NCBI GenBank assembly: GCA_965197375.1
Contig: CBDAMZ010000009.1
Coordinates: 310,001 to 374,000, forward strand
Length of the DNA stretch: 64,000 bases
Direction of reading: 5' to 3'
Origin: CBDAMZ01 sp965197375
GTDB taxonomy: Bacteria > Acidobacteriota > Vicinamibacteria > Vicinamibacterales > UBA8438
Part shown: positions 27,335-36,900 of the stretch, piece by piece
Position numbering within the stretch: position 1 is the first letter of the stretch
How the letters are laid out: every line of letters begins with the position of its first letter
Notes under the pieces: model-generated
The model's input: only the letters and a program-made list of their open reading frames with translations
Databases searched by the model: none
What the model was told of the DNA's origin: nothing
Program-made: the position numbers and the translations under genes

Positions 27335-29038
27335 ATGGACACAGCCGAAAAGAAAACGGTGACCGGACTTGATTTCATCCGCCAGGTCGTGGCCGACGAT
27401 CGCCGTGCCAACAAGCGTGGCGGGCACGTGCACACGCGCTTTCCCCCGGAGCCGAACGGATATCTCCACATCGGCCACGCGAAGGCGATTTGCTTGAATT
27501 TCGGGATCGCCGCTGAGAACGCCGGCCTGTGCAATCTCCGGATGGACGACACAAACCCGGAGACCGAGGATCTCGAATACGTTCGTGCCATAAAGGAGGA
27601 CGTGCGCTGGCTCGGCTTCGACTGGGACGACCGCTTCTGTTACGCGTCAGACTACTTCGAGCGACTATACACGTGTGCCGTCCAGCTCATCAAAGACGGA
27701 AACGCCTACGTCGACGACCTGACGGTGGAGGAGGTAAGCCAGTACCGTGGCCGATGGAACGAGCCAGGACGCGACAGTCCGTATCGGAATCGTCTCATCA
27801 GGGAGAGCCTTGATCTCTTCGAGCGGATGCGCGCCGGGGAGTTCGAAGACGGGTCCCGCACGCTCCGCGCGAAGATCGACATGGGGGCGCCCAACATGAA
27901 CATGCGGGATCCAACGATCTATCGGATTCGGCACCAGCCGCACTACCGACGGGGCACTGCGTGGATTATCTACCCGACCTACGATTTCACCCATCCGCTC
28001 TCAGATGCGTTCGAAGGGATCACGCACTCACTCTGCACATTGGAATTCGAGGACCATCGCCCACTCTACGACTGGTATCTCCGGGAACTGAAATTCGAGG
28101 ACTCGCCCCAACAGATAGAGTTTGCCCGCTTAAACCTGACGCATACCGTGCTGAGCAAGCGGAGGCTACTGGAGCTTGTCGAGAGCGGCTGCGTCAACGG
28201 GTGGGACGATCCCCGGATGCCGACACTCATCGGCATGCGCCGCCGTGGCTACACGCCGGACGCGATTCGAAAATTCTGTAACCGCATCGGCATTGCCAAA
28301 GCGAAAAGCGTGGTCCAGATCGCGCAGCTCGAGGACACCGTTCGGCGAGACTTGAACCAGCACGCCCAGCGAGTGATGGCGATCCTGCGCCCATTACGGG
28401 TCGTTATCGAGAACTATCCCGAGGGGCAGACTGAGGAACTCGATGCCATTAACAACCCGGAGGACGCGAGTGCCGGGACGCGCAAGATTCCCTTCTCACG
28501 GGTGCTCTATATCGAGCGAGACGACTTTCGCGAAGACCCGCCAAAGAGATACTTCCGCCTGGCGCCCGGTCGCGAGGTCAGGCTTCGGTACGCGTATTTT
28601 GTCAAGTGTGTCGATGTTGTCAAAGATGCGCAGGGTGAGGTCGCCGAGCTGCGTTGCACCTATGACACGGAGACGCGGGGTGGCTATGCCCCGGACGGCC
28701 GGAAAGTCCGTGGCACCATCCATTGGGTGTCGGCCGAGCATGCGGTCGAGGCGGAGATCCGACTCTATGATCACCTGTTTCTTGAGGAGGAGCCGGATGA
28801 TCTGGCGGAAGGTGCCAACTACAAGGACGTGCTTAACCCGGCCTCGCTCGAGAGTCTGAAGGGATGCTACGTAGAGCCGAGCCTGGCCGATGCTCCTGCT
28901 GGGGCACGCTATCAGTTCGAGCGCCAAGGGTACTTTTGCGTCGATCCGGTTTCGTCTTCGGGCGCGCCTGTTTTTAACCGAACGGTAGGGCTTCGCGACA
29001 CATGGTCTAAGATCGAGCGAAAGGAAATTGCGGGTTAG
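27335..29038 (+). CDS. glnS: Glutaminyl-tRNA synthetase
   Basis: Class I synthetase that charges tRNA-Gln directly. 567 residues from the ATG at 27335; the upstream frame (to 27248) lies within gltX and was not used. The HIGH motif is YLHIGHAKAICLNF, in RFPPEPNGYLHIGH. The KMSKS variant is LSKRRL in HTVLSKRRLLELVES (near residue 270). The C-terminus carries the two beta-barrel anticodon domains, ending near WSKIERKEIAG. Together with the tRNA-Gln(CUG) at 51.7 kb it indicates the direct glutaminylation route, common in Proteobacteria but not universal in bacteria. Confidence 0.97.
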   Translation: MDTAEKKTVTGLDFIRQVVADDRRANKRGGHVHTRFPPEPNGYLHIGHAKAICLNFGIAAENAGLCNLRMDDTNPETEDLEYVRAIKEDVRWLGFDWDDRFCYASDYFERLYTCAVQLIKDGNAYVDDLTVEEVSQYRGRWNEPGRDSPYRNRLIRESLDLFERMRAGEFEDGSRTLRAKIDMGAPNMNMRDPTIYRIRHQPHYRRGTAWIIYPTYDFTHPLSDAFEGITHSLCTLEFEDHRPLYDWYLRELKFEDSPQQIEFARLNLTHTVLSKRRLLELVESGCVNGWDDPRMPTLIGMRRRGYTPDAIRKFCNRIGIAKAKSVVQIAQLEDTVRRDLNQHAQRVMAILRPLRVVIENYPEGQTEELDAINNPEDASAGTRKIPFSRVLYIERDDFREDPPKRYFRLAPGREVRLRYAYFVKCVDVVKDAQGEVAELRCTYDTETRGGYAPDGRKVRGTIHWVSAEHAVEAEIRLYDHLFLEEEPDDLAEGANYKDVLNPASLESLKGCYVEPSLADAPAGARYQFERQGYFCVDPVSSSGAPVFNRTVGLRDTWSKIERKEIAG

Positions 29039-29116
29039 CGTGGAGAGGAGACCTATGCGGAGGGTCTCGCCGAGCGGGGCCGGCAAACGGTAGAATATGT
29101 GGGGAGGATGGTAGGG

Positions 29117-29959
29117 ATGGGTGGGGCAATGAGAGGTCTCGTTGTTTGCGCGTGTGTGTCCGCCGTTGCACTGAGCGCGATGATCTTGGTCGCCTGCGGT
29201 CTGACCGAGGACGTTCGCGTGCCGGATCAGGTCTTCCCGTTGAGTGACGGCGGGATGACGCTGCAGTTCGTGAAAGAACCGGCGCCGATGGCCGAGTTGA
29301 CCATGCAGGATCTTGATGGACGATCTATGTCCACGAGCGACTGGCGTGGCAAAGTCACGCTGGTTAACTTCTGGGCCACGTGGTGCGCGCCGTGCCGTGA
29401 GGAGATTCCTCACTTAATCCAGCTGCAAGAACGTTACCCGGACCACCTCCAGGTGATTGGGGTCTCGACCGATGAGGGTTCGACAGAGAAAGTTGAGGAG
29501 TTTGTGCGCGAGCAGGGGATCAACTATCCCATCGTTATGGCGACCCCTGAGATCGGTCGTGGGTTCCCTGGTGTCTTCGCGCTCCCGACGTCGTTCATAG
29601 TCGATCCGGAGGGCCGCATCGTGCAGACGCACGTGGGGTTGATCAGCCCGGCAGTTTTTGAACAGGAAACCCGCTACCTTACATCGCTCCCTACCAATGT
29701 GACGGTCGAGATTGTCGAGAAGGATGCCCGTCCCCAACTTGCCAACGCCGCGAAGGCGTTCGAGATCCCAGGTCTCTTCTTCGATCTCGAGGCGCTTTCG
29801 GCCAAGCAGAAGGAGCAGGCGCTACAGCGGCTCAATGAGGACACCTGCGTATGCGGCTGTGCCCTAACCCTCGCGCAGTGTCGGATTAACGACTCGACGT
29901 GCGAGGTGAGCCTGCCGATGGCAAAAAAGGTGGTGGCGGAAATTGCCGGCGCGAACTAA
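29117..29959 (+). CDS. TlpA-like thioredoxin lipoprotein with Cys-rich tail
   Basis: About 280 residues. The start at 29117 has GGAGG nine bases upstream; ATGs at 29108 and 29129 and a GTG at 29099 are alternatives. Lipobox MILVACG, so membrane-anchored in the periplasm. The TlpA/ResA domain (residues about 60-190) has the active-site WATWCAPCREE and the cis-Pro ALPTSF. An added ~70-residue C-terminal part ends in a cysteine cluster with CVCGC followed by six residues and Cys, six residues and Cys, like metal-binding tails. Likely a thiol-disulfide reductase, perhaps for cytochrome c or other oxidised proteins; the tail's role is unknown. Confidence 0.88.
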   Translation: MGGAMRGLVVCACVSAVALSAMILVACGLTEDVRVPDQVFPLSDGGMTLQFVKEPAPMAELTMQDLDGRSMSTSDWRGKVTLVNFWATWCAPCREEIPHLIQLQERYPDHLQVIGVSTDEGSTEKVEEFVREQGINYPIVMATPEIGRGFPGVFALPTSFIVDPEGRIVQTHVGLISPAVFEQETRYLTSLPTNVTVEIVEKDARPQLANAAKAFEIPGLFFDLEALSAKQKEQALQRLNEDTCVCGCALTLAQCRINDSTCEVSLPMAKKVVAEIAGAN

Positions 29960-29995
29960 GTGGGCCGCTAAGTTTCACAGGCAGGGCTTGCAGCT

Positions 29996-32900
29996 CTAGA
30001 GGGGCACGCGTCGCTCCGCAGTATTTCTCTTTACCGGCGCCGCGACTTCCGCTGGCCCGAGCACCTTCCGCATCGCCAACTTAACATCTTCCAAAATCAG
30101 GTACGCGGTTGGCACGAGGACCAGGGTGATGAACGTCGCGAAGACCACGCCGAATGCCAGCGACACGGCCATTGGAATGAGGAATGCCGCCTGAAAGCTT
30201 CGCTCGGTCACCAACGGCATCAGGCCGACGAACGTGGTCAGCGAGGTTAAGAGAATCGGGCGGAAGCGCGAGACACCAGCTTCCCGCACCGCCGTCTCGA
30301 GGTCGACCTGCAGGCGGCGTTTGCGATTAATGAAGTCGACCATGATGAGGCTGTCGTTAACGACGACACCAGACAACGCGACCAGGCCAAACATCGACAT
30401 TATCGTTACGTCCAGGCCCATGATTATGTGTCCCCAGACGGCACCGACCAGGCCGAAGGGAATCGCGCTCGTGATGATGAGCGGCTGCACGTACGACTTG
30501 AGCGGAATGGCCAGCAACGCGAAGATCGCGACCAGAGCAATAGCGAAGCCGACTTGCAACCCGCGGACCGCTTCCTGCTGCTCGGCCTGAGCTCCCTCGA
30601 AGCTGTAGAGGACGCCCGGGTGGTCGGCGAGCACCTCTGGGAGGATTCGGTTGTCGAGATCAGCGATCACCACGCCGGCGGAAGTTACATTCGCGTCGAC
30701 CGCCGCCGTCACATTGACGGCCCGGTTACGGTCCACCCGCTTAATCGAGGCGAAGCCGCGCCCAGGCTCGACGATGGCCACCTGACTGAACGGGACTTCC
30801 CCACCGCCAGGCGTGCGAATGCGCATATTCTCGAGGTCCCCAAGGGAGCGCCGCTGGTCAGCCGGATAGCGCACCATGACGCGGATGTCGTCGCGGCCGC
30901 GCTGGATGCGCTGTGCTTCTTCTCCGTAGAATGCCTGTCGGACCTGACGGCCCAGATCTGACAGTGTGAGGCCCAGCGTTTCGGCTGCCGGCTTGATCCC
31001 GAGCTTCATCTCCTGCTTGCCTTCCCGGAACGAGTCGGTGATGTCGTAGATGCCGGCGTAGGCTCGCAGCTGCCGCTTGACTTTTTCCGCCGCCGCCCGA
31101 AGTTCATCGATGTTCGGGCCGACGAACATAACGTCAACGTCCTTGCCTGGCGACATGACCGACGCCGTGAAGTTGGTCTCTACCGCCTCAGGAATTGGAC
31201 CCGTCAGCTTTCGCCACCGGTTAGCCAATTCCTCGCTCGTGATCGTTCGCGTCTCCGCCGGTGCCAGCTCGGTGGTGACCTCACCGATGTGCGACGCGGT
31301 CAGGTTCCGGATGGGTCCCATCGGCCCACCCCCACGCGACGCCATCGGTTGATTACCGACAGAAGCCACAATGTGCCGGAAGTAGTCCTGACCGGTCTCG
31401 TCGAGCAAGGCACGTCGTAGCCGCTCGGCACCCTCCTCAAGCCTCCGCACTGCGTTGGACGTGACCGGGGCCGGCGTTCCCTGGGGCATCGTGACCGAGG
31501 CAACCATGAAATCGGCTTCGACCGACGGGAAGAAATGGAAGTTCGTCCAGCCGCCGAGCACCATGCCGACGGTTACGATTAGTGTTCCCAGTCCTATAGC
31601 GGTAGTTAGGTACCGCCAGCGGAGGCTGAGCTCCAGGCCCGGTCTGTAGACCCGTTGGATGAACACCTTGAGGCCGCTGGTAAATAGACCCTGGAACCGC
31701 CGCCACGGGCCGGGGGGTCCGCGCTTCGGAATGTGCGAGAGGTGGGCTGGCAGGATGTTCAGCGACTCGACGAGCGAGAACAGCAGACACGGGATCACGA
31801 TGAGCGGGATCACCGTGAAGATTTTTCCCATCATGCCTGGTACAAATATCAGCGGACTGAACGCCGCCACCGTGGTGAGTACGGCGAAGACAACCGGCGT
31901 CGCGATCTCTTGTCCTCCTTCGATCGAGGCCCGCAAGCCGTCTCCATGTTCCTCCTGATGTCGGAAGATGTTCTCGCCGACTATGATCGCGTCGTCGACA
32001 ACGATCCCCAGCACCAAGATGAAGGCGAATAACGAGATAACGTTGACCGAGATATCGAGCCATGGCATCAACATGATCGCGCCCAGGAACGAGATCGGAA
32101 TCCCCAGGCTGACCCAGAAGGCAAGGCGCAGCTCGAGAAAGAGCGCCAGCACCAGGAACACCAGCGCGAACCCGGTGAGTCCGGTGCGGAGCATCAAATT
32201 CAGCCGGCTGTTTAATATTTTTGCCTGGTCCTGCCAGACCGTGAGCGAAATTCCCTCCGGCAGGGTTGCCTGGGTCTGCCCCACGTACTCGTTGACGAGG
32301 GCCGCGATCTCGAGCGCGCTTTGATTGCCGGCCCGAAACACCGTGACGACGATTACCGGCTCGGCGTCAAACCGTGCGAACTGGTCGGTCTCGGCGAACC
32401 CGTCGACCACCGTCGCGACGTCGCCGAGGCGTAAGCGTGTGCCGTCCGCTCGGGTTAGCAGCGCGAGGTTTTCGTATTCCCTACCGCGATATGCCTGCCC
32501 GATGGTCCGCAACAAGATCTCGCCGCTCTCGGCACGCACCGCTCCCCCGGGAAGGTCGAGCGATGATCGCCGCACGGCGCTGGTCACATCGTCAAACGTC
32601 AATCCATGGCGCCGGAGCGCCAACTCAGAAACCTCGATCGAAATTTCGTACGGCCGTGCGCTGACCAGGTCGACTTGGGAGATCTGAGGAATGGCAGCCA
32701 ACTCGTCCCGGACGCGCTCGGCCAGTACCTTTAACGTAAACTCGTCGGTCCGGCCTGAGATCGCGACATCGATCACCTGATTGCGTGCTGCCATCTCGCG
32801 GATGACTGGCCTCTCTGTTTCCTCGGGAAATGTGTCGATCGCGTCGACGTTGCTCTTGATGTCGTCGACCACCTTGCGTGCGTCGGCGCCCAGATCAAGC

Positions 32901-33175
32901 TCGACCAGGACGGTGCCCATTCCCTCCAACGCGGTCGAGGTGATCTGCTTGATGCCCTCTATACCCTGGATCGCCTCCTCGATCCGGATGCAGACGGCTT
33001 CTTCCACCTCTTCTGGCGCGGCGCCAAGATACGGCACCTCGATGCTGATCATGTCGAGCGAGAACTCCGGGAAGACCTCCTCCTTGACGTTGAACGCCGC
33101 GATCAGGCCGCTGAAGGCGATGAAGACCATCAGCAAGTTGGCGGCCACCGAGTTCCGTGCGAACCAATCAATCAT
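29996..33175 (-). CDS. RND multidrug efflux permease (HAE1/AcrB type)
   Basis: Inner-membrane pump subunit of a tripartite exporter, proton-driven. 1059 residues with the usual 12 transmembrane layout and two large periplasmic loops. The proton-relay acid pair is seen in TM4 as GIVVDDAIIVGENI; later TM segments contain LVALSGVVVNDSLIMVDFI. Overall pattern (ALFLELRLAFWVSLGIPISF) is of the HAE1 family. It is the last gene of the minus-strand operon; the adaptor gene ends 57 bases upstream of its ATG. Substrate range cannot be read from sequence. Confidence 0.93.
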   Translation of the reverse strand: MIDWFARNSVAANLLMVFIAFSGLIAAFNVKEEVFPEFSLDMISIEVPYLGAAPEEVEEAVCIRIEEAIQGIEGIKQITSTALEGMGTVLVELDLGADARKVVDDIKSNVDAIDTFPEETERPVIREMAARNQVIDVAISGRTDEFTLKVLAERVRDELAAIPQISQVDLVSARPYEISIEVSELALRRHGLTFDDVTSAVRRSSLDLPGGAVRAESGEILLRTIGQAYRGREYENLALLTRADGTRLRLGDVATVVDGFAETDQFARFDAEPVIVVTVFRAGNQSALEIAALVNEYVGQTQATLPEGISLTVWQDQAKILNSRLNLMLRTGLTGFALVFLVLALFLELRLAFWVSLGIPISFLGAIMLMPWLDISVNVISLFAFILVLGIVVDDAIIVGENIFRHQEEHGDGLRASIEGGQEIATPVVFAVLTTVAAFSPLIFVPGMMGKIFTVIPLIVIPCLLFSLVESLNILPAHLSHIPKRGPPGPWRRFQGLFTSGLKVFIQRVYRPGLELSLRWRYLTTAIGLGTLIVTVGMVLGGWTNFHFFPSVEADFMVASVTMPQGTPAPVTSNAVRRLEEGAERLRRALLDETGQDYFRHIVASVGNQPMASRGGGPMGPIRNLTASHIGEVTTELAPAETRTITSEELANRWRKLTGPIPEAVETNFTASVMSPGKDVDVMFVGPNIDELRAAAEKVKRQLRAYAGIYDITDSFREGKQEMKLGIKPAAETLGLTLSDLGRQVRQAFYGEEAQRIQRGRDDIRVMVRYPADQRRSLGDLENMRIRTPGGGEVPFSQVAIVEPGRGFASIKRVDRNRAVNVTAAVDANVTSAGVVIADLDNRILPEVLADHPGVLYSFEGAQAEQQEAVRGLQVGFAIALVAIFALLAIPLKSYVQPLIITSAIPFGLVGAVWGHIIMGLDVTIMSMFGLVALSGVVVNDSLIMVDFINRKRRLQVDLETAVREAGVSRFRPILLTSLTTFVGLMPLVTERSFQAAFLIPMAVSLAFGVVFATFITLVLVPTAYLILEDVKLAMRKVLGPAEVAAPVKRNTAERRVPL

Positions 33176-33232
33176 CAGGCCCCGATCTTCCCCACGGCGT
33201 GCGCATCGAGTTGCTTCAGCAACTGATTCGGC

Positions 33233-35434
33233 TCAAGGCCCGAGTGCTTCCCTCACGCTGTCGCTTACCGCTGCCGCTACCCGGTCCATGAGCTCTGGCA
33301 GGTCGTCGGTGCTGCCATCTACCTTGACTGCCTTGAGCACGGCGCTGCTGTCGACGTCGACGACCTGGACCGTGACGCGCACAACGCGTCCCATTTGCTG
33401 GATACCACCGCGCACCACCAAGCTGGCGTCTCCGTCGGCTAAGAAGACAGTCAGCGACGTCACGGTCGCGAGGCGATTCGCGATCGCCTCTTGGAAGGCT
33501 GCTCCGAGCGCGCCATCCGCAGACTGTTGGTTGAGATCGTCGAAGGAGAGCACGGCAATCGCGGTCGTTTCGGTGGCCGGTAACGCACGGCTGGCCACCG
33601 CGGCGCCTACCAGCTCCTGTAACGTGTCACTCAGGGTCGTGACCACCTCGTCCTGAAGGCGCGCCAGGTTATCGACGGTCCCGTCAACCTTGATCGCGCG
33701 AAGGACGGCGTCCTCGTCGCCGTCAACGAGCCGCGCGGTAACGCGGATCATGCGGCCCACCCGCTGGATACCGCCGCCGATGATCCAACGCGCCTCTTCG
33801 CTGGACGACGCGACTGTTAGTGTGTCCATGCCAGCCAGCCGCTCGGAGATGGCTCGGGTCAGGGCACGGCCGAGCTCCCCATCTGATGGCCGCTGGCTCA
33901 GGTTCCTGAACGGCAGAACCGCGACGGCGTTGTCAACAACCGTTGGTACGCCAGTAGGAACAGACGCGACTGCCGGCGCCGGCTGCTGGACCGCAGCCGG
34001 AGTGGTCACCTCCTCCCTGTCTGCGGGCTGTCGTGGTCTCGGTGCCGCGGGTACGGCCCGTACCGTGGGTGATGAGTTGCGTCTGACCGCTGTGCGCGCT
34101 ACAGGCGCTGAGGCCGCCGCGTTCTCTTCAGCGATCAGCTCCGTGAGCCAATCGGGCAGCGCTGCAGGTGAGGTACGCGGCCCCGGGACCGCCGTAACAA
34201 CCTTTGCCACCGGCTCAGGTGCCGCGGGCGGGGCATCTCTGTGACGCGCCAGTAACGATGGGTCATCATTCGTTATTTGAACCGTCATGTCGTCGATGGG
34301 ACTATCGATCGCCGAGACAACCACTAGCTCACCCTTAGCGATACCGCGCTCGACGATGATCGAAGTGGTGGTGGCACGCAGGATTTCTATGTCGCGGAAG
34401 CGGAGGCGGTTCTGCGCATCAACGATCAGCACCTGCCCCCGTCCTCGCAGCGCGGTGCGTGGCAGCACCGCAACATCGCTGAACGTCCGGCCTTCGATGT
34501 CTGCCTCGACATACATCCCGACGGCGAGCGGGGGTCGAACCTGATCGGGTCCGGAGGCGTACGGATTCTGGACTTCGGACACGGCGTGCACCATCCGGGT
34601 GACCGGGTCGATCTCACTCTCGGTTCGGACGATGCGGCCTTCCCACTGGTGGGTCCGGCCGGCGAAGGTCGCCCGCAACGTGACACGCGGGCCAGGCTGG
34701 TCATTGCCGTCCCGATACGACAGCGGCAGATTCAAATAGGCCAACGCCTCATCGGGAAGTGGGAGGCGGATTTCGGCCACATCGACAGCGTAGACGGTTG
34801 CAATGGCGGTGCCGACTGTCACGAACTGCCCAACGTCAACACTCTTCCGACGGACGCGTCCCGCGTACGGTGCGGTAATATCTGCCCGCTCTAGATCGCG
34901 TTTAGCCCGCACCAGATTAGCCTCGGCGGCAGCCACCGCCGCACGTGCTTCGGCCAGCTGCGGCTCTCTCAAGGTCAGCTCCTGCGGATCCCCTACTCCG
35001 AGTGCCTCCCATTCGCGCCGGGCCACCCCCGCCTCGGCTTCTTCCTGTGCCAGCCGGAGCCGGGCCTGGGCGAGCGCGGAGTGAGCGCTGGCCACCGCCT
35101 GCTGGTAATTAAACGAGTCGATTTTTACGAGTACATCGCCCGCTTCGAAGAACCCGCCCTCGGCGAAGGAAGGCCTGACCCAGACAACCCGGCCCGAGAT
35201 TTCTGGCACCAGCTGACTCTGGGTCCGCGGCCGCACCGTCCCCTGGCTCGAGACCGACAGCTGGACGTCTTCCAAACGCACCTCGTGCACGCGGACGCCA
35301 GGTGGTTCGAATTGCGGGAGCTGTGTTTCCACCGGAGGCCGGCTCCGGATCATCGTGATCGCTGCATAGCTGGCGCCCGCGAGCACCGCCAGCGGAAGTA
35401 CGATCTGCAACACGCGCACGAGCAAGCGAGTCAT
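33233..35434 (-). CDS. RND periplasmic adaptor fused to two tandem FlgO/TolB-like domains
   Basis: 733 residues. Residues 1-~390 form a normal membrane-fusion adaptor: N-terminal transmembrane/signal segment, lipoyl halves (GRVVWVRPSFAEGG), a coiled-coil hairpin rich in Ala/Arg/Glu (residues about 100-170), beta-barrel and membrane-proximal domains. A ~110-residue Pro/Ala-rich linker follows. Then come two homologous ~110-residue domains, about 502-611 (AVAVLPFRNLSQRPSDGEL) and 624-733 (AIAVLSFDDLNQQSADGAL). Each has the pattern seen in FlgO/TolB-N-like domains, with the IIGGGIQRVGR / VVRGGIQQMGR and a DGDEDAVLRAIKVDG-type strand. Usual adaptors are ~400 residues. The fusion is unusual; role unknown, possibly peptidoglycan or OM contact. 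Confidence 0.88.
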   Translation of the reverse strand: MTRLLVRVLQIVLPLAVLAGASYAAITMIRSRPPVETQLPQFEPPGVRVHEVRLEDVQLSVSSQGTVRPRTQSQLVPEISGRVVWVRPSFAEGGFFEAGDVLVKIDSFNYQQAVASAHSALAQARLRLAQEEAEAGVARREWEALGVGDPQELTLREPQLAEARAAVAAAEANLVRAKRDLERADITAPYAGRVRRKSVDVGQFVTVGTAIATVYAVDVAEIRLPLPDEALAYLNLPLSYRDGNDQPGPRVTLRATFAGRTHQWEGRIVRTESEIDPVTRMVHAVSEVQNPYASGPDQVRPPLAVGMYVEADIEGRTFSDVAVLPRTALRGRGQVLIVDAQNRLRFRDIEILRATTTSIIVERGIAKGELVVVSAIDSPIDDMTVQITNDDPSLLARHRDAPPAAPEPVAKVVTAVPGPRTSPAALPDWLTELIAEENAAASAPVARTAVRRNSSPTVRAVPAAPRPRQPADREEVTTPAAVQQPAPAVASVPTGVPTVVDNAVAVLPFRNLSQRPSDGELGRALTRAISERLAGMDTLTVASSSEEARWIIGGGIQRVGRMIRVTARLVDGDEDAVLRAIKVDGTVDNLARLQDEVVTTLSDTLQELVGAAVASRALPATETTAIAVLSFDDLNQQSADGALGAAFQEAIANRLATVTSLTVFLADGDASLVVRGGIQQMGRVVRVTVQVVDVDSSAVLKAVKVDGSTDDLPELMDRVAAAVSDSVREALGP

Positions 35435-35448
35435 TTGTCGAAATCTGT

Positions 35449-36900
35449 CTACGGTTGACTCGATAGGTTGTTGTGGTTGCTTCCGAGCTGAATCGGCGCC
35501 TCGAGCTGTTCGAAAGCGCCGCCCAGCGCTAGGTAAAGGTTCACCCGATTCTCAAGCCGTAGACGTCTGGTGGTGATCAGCTCACCCTCTACCTGCGCAG
35601 CGGAACGTTGTGACTCAAGGACAGGGATGTACGTATCGAGCCCAGCGCGGTAACGCTCCTCGGCCAGGCGTTCGGCGGCGCGCGCCTGCTCGACCGAAGT
35701 CGTGAGGTGACTTGCACGATCCTCGAGAAATGCCTCGGCCGCAAGCGCTGTCTCCACTTCCGCGTACGCCTGGAGCGCCGTGTTGGCGTAGCTCGCACGG
35801 GCCTCGGCCGCCTGCGCCTCGGCGCGACTAATCTGCGCCCGTAGCCGGCCTCCTTGCCACAGCGGGGCGACGACGTTGCTCACGAAGCTCCAGATGCCGA
35901 AGTCGCCGTCGAGGAGCGACCGCAGCGCACTGGTCGCCGTGCCAGTGTTTGCCGTGAGGATGATCCCAGGTAACAGCGCCTTCCGAGCGATACCGAGGCG
36001 TGCTTCGGTAGCAGCCAATCGGCGCTCGGCGGCCACCAGGTCCGGCCGACGCGCGATGAGGTCGGCGGGGAGCCCACCCGGGATCTCCGGCGGCGTGCTC
36101 GGCAGGTCAGCCGGTGGCTCGACCGTACCTGCCGCGTACCGGCCAAGGAGGACGTCAAGCTGCCGTTTGGAGGCGTCGAGCTGCTGGCGCCGCTGCTCCA
36201 ACAATGCTTCGGCGTTCGCCAGGTTCAAGCGGGCCAGCCTAAGATCGAGCGCCGGCCGAATACCCGCTTCGAACCTCTCCTGCACTTGGTTGACTGAGTC
36301 GCGGAAGCTCTCAACTGTCTCCTGGGACAGCACGACTTGCTGCTGGGCTTCGGCGATGGCGAGCCACGCCTTGACCGTCTGCCCAGCGATTGATAGCTGC
36401 GCGCCGCGCAGATTGGCGGCCGATTGCTGCAGGTCGGCCAGCGCGGCTTGCACATCGGCCCGCAGGCGCCGCCAGAGGTCGATCTCCCATGACACATCAA
36501 GCGAGACCCCATGGTTGGTGAAAATCGTGCTTAGCACCTGGTCCTTGGCACCGGGGATCGGGAAGCCGATGAAGTTCTGTTTGCGCCGGCTACCGCTGTA
36601 GCTTGCCTGCACGGTCGGCTGCAGACCGGCCGCCGCTATTCGGGTATCCGCTGCGGCCTGTTCCAACCTCGCTGCTGCTGCCTGCAAGTCGAAGTTCTGA
36701 GACAGCGCCACCTTCACCGCTTCCGACAGGCCCAGGTCACCGAAATCAGTCCACCAGTCCAGGTTGATTTGCCCGGGTGGCACGGCTGCAGCTGTCCACT
36801 GCTCCGGCGTCACGACGTTGAGTTGCGGCAGCTCGATGGGTGGGACGGTGGCGCAGCCCGCGGCAAGTACTGAGACGGCGATTGCCTTCGACACGTTCAC
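35449..36900 (-). CDS. Outer-membrane efflux lipoprotein, TolC/NodT family
   Basis: 483 residues. Signal and lipobox LAAGC near residue 16 predict an outer-membrane lipoprotein as in NodT/OprM. The two structural repeats contain long coiled-coil helices (LSQNFDLQAAAARLEQAA, AEARASYANTALQAYAEVETAL). The start is a GTG at 36898-36900 that overlaps the TetR stop (GTGA). Forms the exit duct of the pump with the adaptor and RND permease that follow; gaps are 14 and 57 bases. This makes a complete tripartite system. Confidence 0.92.
   Translation of the reverse strand: MNVSKAIAVSVLAAGCATVPPIELPQLNVVTPEQWTAAAVPPGQINLDWWTDFGDLGLSEAVKVALSQNFDLQAAAARLEQAAADTRIAAAGLQPTVQASYSGSRRKQNFIGFPIPGAKDQVLSTIFTNHGVSLDVSWEIDLWRRLRADVQAALADLQQSAANLRGAQLSIAGQTVKAWLAIAEAQQQVVLSQETVESFRDSVNQVQERFEAGIRPALDLRLARLNLANAEALLEQRRQQLDASKRQLDVLLGRYAAGTVEPPADLPSTPPEIPGGLPADLIARRPDLVAAERRLAATEARLGIARKALLPGIILTANTGTATSALRSLLDGDFGIWSFVSNVVAPLWQGGRLRAQISRAEAQAAEARASYANTALQAYAEVETALAAEAFLEDRASHLTTSVEQARAAERLAEERYRAGLDTYIPVLESQRSAAQVEGELITTRRLRLENRVNLYLALGGAFEQLEAPIQLGSNHNNLSSQP

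Noticed and set aside
28496..29413. 305-codon minus-strand frame
   Set aside because: Lies over glnS and the TlpA gene in antisense; no protein features.
32781..33656. 291-codon plus-strand frame rich in Ser/Arg
   Set aside because: Antisense to the RND permease and adaptor; composition is that of GC-rich shadow frames.
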